From assembly GCF_023074835.1 (NCBI RefSeq), contig NZ_JALLGW010000001.1:1612001-1676000 (forward strand): a stretch of 64,000 nucleotides of DNA, given 5' to 3'. This document shows, one piece after another, positions 43,076-50,563 of this stretch (its first letter is position 1; each line of letters begins with the position of its first letter). This DNA is from Halomarina salina (GTDB lineage Archaea > Halobacteriota > Halobacteria > Halobacteriales > Haloarculaceae). The translations under genes were made by a program, and so were the position numbers. The notes under the pieces were generated by a model. It saw only the letters and a list, made by a program, of their open reading frames with translations, ran no database searches and was not told where the DNA came from.

Positions 43076-43223
43076 CCGCTCGACGAGTCCCTCCCCGCAC
43101 GACCGACCCGACCCGTCCTCCATCGCTTCACGCCAGCAGTGACGACTGCGTCGAACGGCCATCTCCTCGCGACGGAATCACCGAAAAGGAACGCTTAACA
43201 GCGGCCACTTCGCAGCCACGCCC

Positions 43224-44090
43224 ATGTCTCGATTCGAGGTGTCGACTATCGACTACACCCGCTACAGCAACCGGCAGCTGGTGGCCGTTCCGGTGCTGGT
43301 GCTGTTGCTCGCCCTCCTGGTTCTGGTCGTCGTCCCCCCGACGCCGGGCATCGCGTTCACCGGTGGGACGGAGCTCCAGATACAGACGGGGGCGTCGCAG
43401 GCCGAGATTACGGAGGCCTTCGAGTCGCGCGTCCCCTACGAGGTCGAGTCCATCCAGCAGGCCGGAAGCGGGAACTCCTATCTCGTCACCTTCCAGGCGA
43501 CCGAGAACAGTGAGGTTCAGGAGATAACCGCCGCCGCCGAGGAGGCGGGCTTCGACGTCCAGTCGTCCAGTTCGCGGTCGGCGTCGTTCTCCTCGGAGTC
43601 TCAGGAGCAGGCGCTCGTCGGTATCGGCGTCGCGTTCCTCGGCATGAGCCTCATCGTGTTCGCGCTGTTCCGCACGTTCGTCCCCTCCATCGCCGTCGTC
43701 GCGAGCGCGTTCTCGGACATCGTCATCCCGCTCGCCCTGATGAGCCTGTTCGGCATCAAACTCACACTGGGGACCGTCGCGGCCCTCCTGATGCTCATCG
43801 GGTACTCCGTCGACTCGGACCTCCTGCTCAACAACCACATCCTCCGTCGGCCGGGCGGGTTCTACGAGTCGACCTACCGCGCGATGCGCACCGGGGTGAC
43901 GATGACCGTCACCTCCATCGCCGCGATGTCGGTGATGACCATCGTCTCCTCCCGGTTCGTCTTCGGCATCCCGCTGCTCCCGGAGGTCGGTGTGGTTCTC
44001 GTGTTCGGCCTCACCGCCGACCTGATGAACACCTACCTCCTCAACGTGAGTCTACTCCGCTACTACAAGTACGAGGGGATCGCCAAATGA
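43224..44090 (+). CDS. secF: Protein-export membrane protein SecF
   Basis: 288 aa with six membrane segments. TPGIAFTGGTELQIQTG after the first helix is the SecD/F signature, followed by a small periplasm-facing P1 domain. ALFRTFVPSIAVVASAFSDIVIPLALMSLFGIKLTLGTVAALLMLIGYSVDSDLLLNNHIL is split here as the conserved TM4-5 core, with the Asp-rich YSVDSD. It forms a complex with SecD that uses ion gradients to help translocated proteins leave the channel. It precedes secD and overlaps it by 4 nt (ATGA). CTTAACA at 43194-43200 is its likely promoter element. Confidence 0.94.
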   Translation: MSRFEVSTIDYTRYSNRQLVAVPVLVLLLALLVLVVVPPTPGIAFTGGTELQIQTGASQAEITEAFESRVPYEVESIQQAGSGNSYLVTFQATENSEVQEITAAAEEAGFDVQSSSSRSASFSSESQEQALVGIGVAFLGMSLIVFALFRTFVPSIAVVASAFSDIVIPLALMSLFGIKLTLGTVAALLMLIGYSVDSDLLLNNHILRRPGGFYESTYRAMRTGVTMTVTSIAAMSVMTIVSSRFVFGIPLLPEVGVVLVFGLTADLMNTYLLNVSLLRYYKYEGIAK

Positions 44091-45706
44091 ACGTCCGAGA
44101 GAACTGGCGGGTCGTCCTGCTCGTCGTCTTCGTCGTCCTCTCCAGCGTCGCGCTGTTCGCCCCGCGCGGCGGGTCGGACACGCCCGCGGCGACGCCGTCG
44201 CCCGTGCAGAACGGTACCAACGGGACGAACACCACGAACGTCACCACGACGGTGAACACCGACAGCGGCCCGACGAACCTGAAGTTCGGCCTCGAACTCT
44301 CGGGCGGGACGCGCATCCGCGCGCCGTTGATCGGTCTCACCGCCGAGGGCGTCTCGATACCGAACGAGAACGCCACGAGCGTCGAACAGGACCTCGCCTC
44401 GCGGCTCAACCTCTCGACGCTCGACATCCAGATTCGCTCGCAGGGTGACACCGTCGAGGTGTTCTCGAGCAACGTCTCCCGCGAGCAGTTCGCCAGTGCG
44501 CTCCAGTCGGCGGGCTACGACGTGAGCACGGGCGACATCCGCGACGGCGTCACGGACCGGACGCTCCAGACGGCCGTCGAGGTGCTGGACCAGAAGATTC
44601 GCGGTGCGGGGTCGCTCTCCGGCGGTGACGCCGCTATCGCGCGCTCGGGCGGCGAGGCGTTCGTCCTCGTCGAGGTGCCCGGCGCGACGCGCGCGGAGGT
44701 CCTGGACCTCATCGGCGACCGAGGGCAGGTCGTCGTCGTCGCGCACTTCCCCGGTGAGGACGGGTCGTACCGGAACGTTCCGCTGTTCACACAGGACGAT
44801 ATGACACCTGGGCAGGTGACTGAAAACGAACGGGGGCAGCCCGTCGTCCCGACGACGCTCACCGACTCCGCTGCCCAGAACTTCTCCGATGCGATGCGGA
44901 AGTTCGGGTTCACCGACCAGGGTGTCTTCGCGTGTCGGTACAGCGGGAACCCCGACGACTCGGGCTACTGTCTCTACACCGTCCGCGGAGGCGGGGTCGT
45001 AAACGGCGAGATACAGGGCGATGTCGTCTACGCGGCGAGCATGGGCGACAAACTAGCTTCGACCATCGCCAACGAAGACTTCACGAAGGACCCGACGTTC
45101 GTCACGAGCGCGTCCAACCAGTCCGAGGCCCAGCGCCTGCGCCTCGACCTGCAGGCCGGTGCGCTCCCGGCGCAACTCGACATCGACGGTGGAACCAGCT
45201 ACTACCTCCAGGCGACGCTCGCAGACCGGTTCAAGACGTTCTCCGTGGTGACGGGTATCGCCGCGATGCTCGCCGTCGCGGTGGTCGTGGGCGCGCGCTA
45301 CCGCGAACCGGGTGTCGCGCTCCCGATGGTGCTGACCGCGGCCGCCGAGGTGTACATCCTGCTCGGGTTCGCCTCCGCGGTCGGCCTGGCGCTCGACCTC
45401 TCGCACATCGCTGGGTTCATCGCGGTCATCGGGACGGGGGTGGACGACCTGGTCATCATCGCCGACGAGATTCTCCAGAGCGGGGACGTGAAGACGGGCC
45501 GCGTGTTCAAATCGCGGTTCCGCAAGGCGCTCTGGGTCATCGGTGCGGCCGCGGCGACGACCATCGTCGCGTTGAGTCCGCTCGCGGTGCTCTCGCTCGG
45601 CGACCTGCAGGGGTTCGCCATCGTCACCATCGTCGGCGTGCTGGTCGGCGTGCTGGTCACGCGACCGGCGTACGGTGACATCCTCAGGAACGTCGTCCTC
45701 GACTGA
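44087..45706 (+). CDS. secD: Protein-export membrane protein SecD
   Basis: 539 aa with six membrane segments. After the first helix comes a Thr/Asn-rich stretch (NGTNGTNTTNVTTT) with several N-glycosylation sequons, then LKFGLELSGGTRIRAP, the D-type signature. The large outside-facing P1 domain follows, and IAGFIAVIGTGVDDLVIIADEIL with the conserved Asp pair. It overlaps secF by 4 nt, so the two are translated together. An 18-nt hairpin-like inverted repeat (GACACA/TGTGTC) lies at 45766-45783 in the spacer after it. Confidence 0.94.
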   Translation: MNVRENWRVVLLVVFVVLSSVALFAPRGGSDTPAATPSPVQNGTNGTNTTNVTTTVNTDSGPTNLKFGLELSGGTRIRAPLIGLTAEGVSIPNENATSVEQDLASRLNLSTLDIQIRSQGDTVEVFSSNVSREQFASALQSAGYDVSTGDIRDGVTDRTLQTAVEVLDQKIRGAGSLSGGDAAIARSGGEAFVLVEVPGATRAEVLDLIGDRGQVVVVAHFPGEDGSYRNVPLFTQDDMTPGQVTENERGQPVVPTTLTDSAAQNFSDAMRKFGFTDQGVFACRYSGNPDDSGYCLYTVRGGGVVNGEIQGDVVYAASMGDKLASTIANEDFTKDPTFVTSASNQSEAQRLRLDLQAGALPAQLDIDGGTSYYLQATLADRFKTFSVVTGIAAMLAVAVVVGARYREPGVALPMVLTAAAEVYILLGFASAVGLALDLSHIAGFIAVIGTGVDDLVIIADEILQSGDVKTGRVFKSRFRKALWVIGAAAATTIVALSPLAVLSLGDLQGFAIVTIVGVLVGVLVTRPAYGDILRNVVLD

Positions 45707-45765
45707 ACGCCGTCGCTTCCGACACCCGATTCTCGGCGTCCTACCGTCTGAAGAATTCGTACGTG

Positions 45766-45783
45766 GACACAGGCGCTTGTGTC
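45766..45783 (+). terminator. Small inverted repeat downstream of secD
   Basis: GACACA-GGCGCT-TGTGTC, a 6-bp stem with a 6-nt loop, 60 nt after the secD stop in a 172-nt spacer. There is no T-tract directly after it, so a terminator role is uncertain. Confidence 0.25.
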
Positions 45784-45878
45784 AGAGGCTTGAAAGGGCG
45801 ACTGCGTCCACTATCGGTAGGGTTGATTTGTGATGGTAAAGCCGTTTGGAGAACGCAGTTACCCATAGCCGGTTGACA

Positions 45879-47669
45879 TCAGTCGACGACCTCCCACTCG
45901 ACGACGTCGAGGTCGCCGTCGACCACGTGTCGAAGCGTGTCGCCGTCGAGGGTGACCCGGACCTCGATACGCCACGGGTCCTCCGATTCGACCGTCACCT
46001 CCAGCTCACCGTCGACGTTCGGCCGGGTGTAGTGGCCGGGCCGCCCGCGCTCTTCGTAGAACTGTTCGGTCGCGTGGTGGTGGAACGCCACCATCTCGAC
46101 CGCCGGGTGGTTGAACCAGCCACAGGTCGAGCAGGTGAGGTGCGCGAAGGCGTCTCGCTCGTCCAGTCCGAGGTCGCCGCGGTCGGCCGTCGAGACGTCG
46201 TGGTGGACCGCTCCGGAGCAGTACGGACAGAGGCCGTCGAGCATCGACCGCAGGTCGAGATGTATCTTGGTCATCGCGACCGAGACCAGTCCGTCGACGT
46301 CGGTCGGGTCGACCGCGTTCGGCGAGAGCGGGTAGCGGATCTGGGTGACCTCGCAGGTCGGACAGCGGACGAAGAACCGGCCGTCCTCGTAGGCGACCTG
46401 GACCGGTTCCTCACAGCCCTCACACCGGGAGTCGACCTCGGTCGGTGGGACGGTCGGTCGGTCGCCCGCGAACTGGCCGGAGGCGACGGCCTGGTACATC
46501 CGGATGCCGGGGATAAGCAGTCGATAGCCGTCGTCGGTCCGTTCGACGAACCGGCCACGGAGCTTCCGGAGGTGGTAGTTGAGGTTCCCCGTGTCGACCC
46601 CGTCGAGGGCGGCTCTCACCTCCGAGTACGAGAGGCTGGCGTACTCGCCGTCGCCGCTTCGGTCGCCGATGGCCTCGACGATGCCGAGGCGCGTCTCGTC
46701 GGCCAGCAGCGAGAACGGACTCTCACCGGATGCCGTCGACGCCGTTCGGTCGAGCGTCACGGCTCGTCGTCCGTGCTTCGCGGGCCGTTGACGCGTGGTG
46801 CCCCACCCGTCGACCTCCCACTCGACGACGTCGAGGTTCTCGTCGACCACGTGTCGAAGCGTGTCGCCGTCGAGGGTGACCCGGACCTCGACTCGCCAGG
46901 GGTCGGTCGAGCGAACGGTCTCGGACCACTCGCCCTCGACGGTCAGTCGCGAGTGCGGGGCGGCCCTGCCGTGGCGTTCGTAGAACACCGCCGTCGTGTG
47001 GTGGAGGTAGGTCGCCATGGTCGCCTGCGGGTGGTTGAACCAGCCACAGGTCGAGCAGGTGAGGTGGGCGAACGTCTCGGGACCCTCCAGTCCGAGGTCA
47101 CCACGGTCGTCCGCCGAGAGGGTGCACTCGACGACGCCCGAGCAGTACGGGCAGACCCCGGCGAGCATCGACCGCAGGTCGGCGAACGCGACCGTCAGCC
47201 CGGCGTCGGCGAGGCTCGCCGCGTCGCCGGGATCGAAGGCGCTCGGCGAGAGCGGATACCGGTGGTAGGTGACGTCGCAGGTCGGACAGCGGACGAAGAC
47301 CCGTCCCTCCTCGTAGGAGACGAACAGGGGGTCGCCGCAGTCACCACAGGGCGAGTCGATCTCGGTCGGCGGGACGGTCGGCCGGTCGGCCGCGAGCTGG
47401 CCAGAGGTCACGGCCTGGTACACCCGGATGCCGGGAATCAGCAGTCGATAGCCGTCGTCGGTGTGTTCGACGAACCGCCCTTCGAGCTGTCGGAGGTGGT
47501 AGTTGAGTCTCCCGGAGTCGACCTCCCCGAGCGCCGTCTGAATCGTCGAGTACGAGAGGCTGGCGTACTCGCCGTCGCCGCTTCGGTCGCCGATGGCCTC
47601 GACGATGCCGAGGCGCGTCTCGTCGGCCAGGAGGGAGAAGGGGTTCGTCGACTCGTCGCGACCGCTCAT
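45879..47669 (-). CDS. Tandem-duplicated winged-helix/zinc-ribbon regulator
   Basis: 596 aa consisting of two copies of one protein (about residues 1-290 and 310-596). Each copy has an ArsR-like winged helix (PFSLLADETRLGIVEAIGDRS ... LNYHLR.L.GRFVE.TDDGYRL), a first zinc ribbon (two C-x2-C pairs around DSxC..C and VRCPTC), a second cysteine cluster (CPYCSG ... CSTCGWFNHP), and a beta-rich end (DPWR.EVRVTLDGDTLRHVVD). Single-copy relatives in haloarchaea are known as ArsR/DUF7351-like regulators. The duplication could give a covalent dimer. Ligand and targets unknown. Confidence 0.85.
   Translation of the reverse strand: MSGRDESTNPFSLLADETRLGIVEAIGDRSGDGEYASLSYSTIQTALGEVDSGRLNYHLRQLEGRFVEHTDDGYRLLIPGIRVYQAVTSGQLAADRPTVPPTEIDSPCGDCGDPLFVSYEEGRVFVRCPTCDVTYHRYPLSPSAFDPGDAASLADAGLTVAFADLRSMLAGVCPYCSGVVECTLSADDRGDLGLEGPETFAHLTCSTCGWFNHPQATMATYLHHTTAVFYERHGRAAPHSRLTVEGEWSETVRSTDPWRVEVRVTLDGDTLRHVVDENLDVVEWEVDGWGTTRQRPAKHGRRAVTLDRTASTASGESPFSLLADETRLGIVEAIGDRSGDGEYASLSYSEVRAALDGVDTGNLNYHLRKLRGRFVERTDDGYRLLIPGIRMYQAVASGQFAGDRPTVPPTEVDSRCEGCEEPVQVAYEDGRFFVRCPTCEVTQIRYPLSPNAVDPTDVDGLVSVAMTKIHLDLRSMLDGLCPYCSGAVHHDVSTADRGDLGLDERDAFAHLTCSTCGWFNHPAVEMVAFHHHATEQFYEERGRPGHYTRPNVDGELEVTVESEDPWRIEVRVTLDGDTLRHVVDGDLDVVEWEVVD
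46623..46706. repeat. 84-bp tract identical to 47547..47630 (copy B)
   Basis: Inside the second half of the duplicated regulator. It encodes the Ser-Leu-Ala-Asp-Glu to Tyr-Ser portion of the winged helix. Identity is complete over 84 nt, including synonymous positions, while sequence on both sides differs from the other copy. Confidence 0.9.
47547..47630. repeat. 84-bp tract identical to 46623..46706 (copy A)
   Basis: Inside the first half of the duplicated regulator, at the same relative position as copy B. Recent duplication alone would not confine perfect identity to this stretch; gene conversion between the halves is the simplest explanation. Confidence 0.9.
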
Positions 47670-47761
47670 GCGATTTACTTCGTCGCCGAACGTAACTCAA
47701 TTTCGACGGACGATGGTCGGGAAATCGGAACGACCGTGTCGGTCGGGAGGGCACTCCTCGT

Positions 47762-48181
47762 ATGGACTCCACGTACTCCCTCCACCATCGCGTGCCGACC
47801 GCCGACGAACTGGCACACCTCCGGGAACTGAACGAGATGGGGGCTCGCTCGATGGCGGGTCTCCGGCGTGGCCTCCCGAACTCGCTGTTCGGCGTGGTCG
47901 TGACGACGAGCGAGGAGGGGGCCGAAGTGGTCGTCGGCACCGGGCGCGTCGTCGGCGATGGAGCATCGGTGTTCCACGTCTGCGACATGGTGGTCCACCC
48001 CGACCACCAGAGCGAGGGTCTCGGTACGCGAATCATGGACGCGCTGATGGCGTACATCGAGGAGGCGGCGTCGCTCGACGCGTACGTCAACCTCCTGGCG
48101 GACGTCGAGGGGTTCTACGAACGATGGGGGTTCGAACGGACCGCCCCCGTCTCCCGTGGGATGTTTCTCCGGACGGAGTGA
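47762..48181 (+). CDS. GNAT-family N-acetyltransferase
   Basis: 139 aa. The acetyl-CoA-binding motif A is VVHPDHQSEGLGTRIMDALM (a Q/RxxGxG-type loop), preceded by the strand FHVCDM and followed by the helix YIEEAASLDAYVNLLADVEGFYERWGFERT, with the usual motif B Tyr. The N-terminal part is short (VPTADELAHLRELN). It would acetylate a small amine or protein N-terminus; the acceptor is unknown. Divergent from the duplicated regulator, 92 nt away. Confidence 0.87.
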   Translation: MDSTYSLHHRVPTADELAHLRELNEMGARSMAGLRRGLPNSLFGVVVTTSEEGAEVVVGTGRVVGDGASVFHVCDMVVHPDHQSEGLGTRIMDALMAYIEEAASLDAYVNLLADVEGFYERWGFERTAPVSRGMFLRTE

Positions 48182-48190
48182 GTGGACCGC

Positions 48191-48502
48191 TCACCGAGAC
48201 GGTTCGACCGCCCGACGGATCGTCTCGGCCTCCTCGCCGTAGCCGACGAACCGGACGGTCGCGAGCGTCTCGGGGTCGTAGGCGTCGATGGCCTCGCCGA
48301 CGAGTGTCGCGCCCTCGGCGAGGTCGAACCCCGCGACGCCACAGCCGAGCGCCGGAATCGCGAGCGACTCGCAGCCGAGACGGTCGGCCCGGCGGAGCGC
48401 GCCCGCGACGCCCGACCCCATCCGAAAGGAGGTCCCGGCGGCGTTGACCAGTGCGTCCGCTGTCTGTGCCGAGACGTCACCTTCGACGACGGTGAACTCC
48501 AT
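48191..48502 (-). CDS. Macro-domain protein with the central part missing
   Basis: 103 aa. It begins like a haloarchaeal macro domain (MEFTVVEGDVSAQTADALVNAAGTSFRMGSGVAGALRRA) and ends like one (DRLGCESLAIPALGCGVAGFDLAEGA ... TVRFVGYG), but the two are joined directly at residues 39/40 (about 48380-48394). Macro domains are normally about 165-190 aa and contain further strands between these parts, including the segment before the IH motif. About 55-60 residues appear to have been lost in frame. Such a protein is unlikely to bind ADP-ribose normally and may be a pseudogene. Confidence 0.7.
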   Translation of the reverse strand: MEFTVVEGDVSAQTADALVNAAGTSFRMGSGVAGALRRADRLGCESLAIPALGCGVAGFDLAEGATLVGEAIDAYDPETLATVRFVGYGEEAETIRRAVEPSR

Positions 48503-48834
48503 GGCCGAGCGTCTCGCTCGACGCTGGTAAACGGTCGTGTCGGAAGAGGAGGGCCGAATCGTCGCGGGGGTCGACTCGTCGCGTCGGTCGGACGCGTCGG
48601 GAGGGGAGGCTTCGAGCGCGGACCGTCGCAGGAGGCGGTGCGTCCACACCGCGTCAGCGAGGGGGTGAACGGTGGTCGAAGAGGCCCGGGGCGTGCCATC
48701 GATAGCCCACCTGTGACCTGACCCACTGAGGCGCGTCCCGGGTGACCACCCGGTCGACCGTGGGCGGGTGACGATGGTTCGTCTGGTGGCTACGCACCTA
48801 GCGAACGCGTCGTCACGGGGCTACGCACGTAGCC
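48503..48834. other. 332-nt intergenic region with hairpins
   Basis: Upstream of the macro-domain gene and downstream of rnhB (both reverse). No supportable gene. It contains CCGGGTG-AC-CACCCGG (48738-48753), the self-complementary GGTCGACC just after it, and two related copies of GGCTACGCAC (48788 and 48819). The rest is GC-rich spacer. Confidence 0.5.
48788..48834 (-). terminator. Repeated hairpin element abutting the rnhB stop
   Basis: GGCTAC-GCAC-GTAGCC (48819-48834) is a perfect 6-bp stem with a 4-nt loop ending one base before the rnhB stop codon. A second, imperfect copy, GGCTACGCACCTAGC, is at 48788-48802. Its position after the gene suits a 3'-end or terminator structure. Confidence 0.4.
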
Positions 48835-49467
48835 TCAGAACGCGTCGAGGTTCGACTGCTCTGCCGACGCCAGCACGTCCCGACTGGTCTTCCACGACGC
48901 GCGCGCACACGAGGGGAGAGAACCGTGTTCCCGGACGTACTCCCTGAGGAACGCGCGCGTCGTCCGGTCGCTGGGGTAGCCGCTACCCACCTCGCCGAGT
49001 CGGTCGGCCACGTCCGCGAGCGCAGCGTCCCGTTCGACCTTCGCGACGATGCTCGCGGCACCGACGAGCGCCGAGGACTCGTCCGCGCCGTGTTCGGCCC
49101 GGAGGTCCACGTCCGCCTCGACGCGCCCGGCGACGCGCCGGGCGAACCGCGCCGCGTCCACGTCGCAGGCGTCGGCGAGGCCGGCTCCCGTCGCCCCGGC
49201 GTCGTCGATGGCCGCCGCGTGGGCGACGACGGTCAGCGTGTTCATGTCCTCCTCGCCGTCGATGCGTTCCGGGTCGATGGTCGCGACGCCGACGCGGACC
49301 CGCGGGTCCTCGCGGAGCGTCGCGGCGATGGCCTCGCGGCGGGTCGGAGCCACCCGCTTCGAGTCGTCCACGTCGTCGGGGAGGGCGTCGGACGGCGCGG
49401 CGACGCACGCCGCGACCATCGGTCCGAGCACCGGCCCCTTCCCGGCTTCGTCGACACCGAACTCCAT
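48835..49467 (-). CDS. rnhB: Ribonuclease HII
   Basis: 210 aa. N-terminal active site FGVDEAGKGPVLGPMV (the first Asp and Glu), DSKRVAPTRRE with the next Asp, then AEHGADESSALVGAASIVAKVERD containing the last acidic residues, and a GSGYPSDRTTRAFL C-terminal element. It cleaves RNA in RNA-DNA hybrids, removing primers and misincorporated ribonucleotides. The ATG at 49467 is the family start although the frame is open far upstream. The 205 nt before it, shared with the divergent HTH-10 gene, hold no other gene. Confidence 0.95.
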   Translation of the reverse strand: MEFGVDEAGKGPVLGPMVAACVAAPSDALPDDVDDSKRVAPTRREAIAATLREDPRVRVGVATIDPERIDGEEDMNTLTVVAHAAAIDDAGATGAGLADACDVDAARFARRVAGRVEADVDLRAEHGADESSALVGAASIVAKVERDAALADVADRLGEVGSGYPSDRTTRAFLREYVREHGSLPSCARASWKTSRDVLASAEQSNLDAF

Positions 49468-49672
49468 ACCAGCCGGCCGTATCCGGGACGTAAAGTCGTT
49501 CTCCATGTGGTTCAGTCCCCACGACAGGTGGCCAACAGGTAGATAGGTGGGCACCCACTGGAACTGACACGGAACGAACAGGCGTCGCCCCAGAACGGCT
49601 GCAGGAGGGTCTCTGTGGGCGATACTGCTACCGACGTCCCGGTAGCCGGCTCGCCACCCGTTCCAGAACGCC

Positions 49673-50461
49673 ATGAGACCCAACCCATCCGGTGACCGGA
49701 ACCGCGACCCGGCATCCCTGGCAGTGGGGCCACAGAGTCCGCAGGAGACGGAGGCCGCGTCCGACGCCTCGCCGACCGTCGCCGAACTTCGGCTCTCGGC
49801 CGAGGACCTGGCGCTGGCGTCGTCGTTCGAGCGACGGCCCGACCTGTCGATACGCGTCGAACCCGTCGCGGCGAGTCGTCCGGCCCACCCGTTCTCGTTC
49901 GCGTGGGTGGGCGGCGAGGGTGGCGACGCGGACCCGACGCAGGTCCGTCGAGGGCGCGGCGCTCGGGAGGACGACGACGTCGGTGGCCTGCTCGACGCGC
50001 TGGCGGCCGACCCGACCGTCGACGTCCGCTCGGTGCTCGCGCGGCGCAGCGGGATGGCGCTGTGCGAACTCGGGTTCTGCGACCACGTCTCGCTGGTCGC
50101 CGACGTCGTCACCAGCCGGGACGGGACCGTCCTCTCGGCGAGCGCTACCGACGGCGAGTGGTCGCTCCGGGTCCGCTACGCGACGCGGGAGGCGCTCGCG
50201 GAGACGGTGTCGACGCTCGACCGCTTCGACGTCGAGGCGCGACTCTCCCAGATCGGCTGTCGGAGCGGGTCGGCGGGAACCGACCTGACCGAGAAACAGC
50301 GCGAGACAGTCGCCGTCGCCTTCGAACGGGGCTACTTCGAGATTCCCCGGCAGGTGTCGCTGGAGGACCTCGCCGAGGAACTCGACGTCACCCACCAGGC
50401 GCTCTCCGAACGACTCCGCCGGGCCGAGCAGGCCCTGCTGCGTGCGGAGTTCGGGGACTGA
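49673..50461 (+). CDS. HTH-10 (bacterio-opsin activator-type) regulator
   Basis: 262 aa. An N-terminal low-complexity stretch (to about residue 35) leads into a Bat-type ligand or dimer region (ELRLSAEDLALASSFER ... DVRSVLARRSGMALCEL). The C-terminal HTH-10 is LTEKQRETVAVAFERGYFEIPRQVSLEDLAEELDVTHQALSERLRRAE, split by the usual Y-F-E-I-P turn. It is one of three HTH-10 proteins in the window. It converges toward the canonical P450 gene and, with the one at 51981, brackets it. Confidence 0.87.
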   Translation: MRPNPSGDRNRDPASLAVGPQSPQETEAASDASPTVAELRLSAEDLALASSFERRPDLSIRVEPVAASRPAHPFSFAWVGGEGGDADPTQVRRGRGAREDDDVGGLLDALAADPTVDVRSVLARRSGMALCELGFCDHVSLVADVVTSRDGTVLSASATDGEWSLRVRYATREALAETVSTLDRFDVEARLSQIGCRSGSAGTDLTEKQRETVAVAFERGYFEIPRQVSLEDLAEELDVTHQALSERLRRAEQALLRAEFGD

Positions 50462-50563
50462 GCGAACCGGTACGGCTCGTCGAGCGGGTGATACGGGCAA
50501 CTGAGTCGGTCGGTACGGACGGCTGAGTCGGTCGCGACCGGCGACCGACCACCGCTGTCCTCT

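Noticed and set aside
40379-43162. Very long reverse-strand open frame opposite the HTH-10 regulator
   Set aside because: High GC at third positions removes stop codons on the complementary strand; the + strand has PAS, GAF and HTH-10 motifs and this frame has none.
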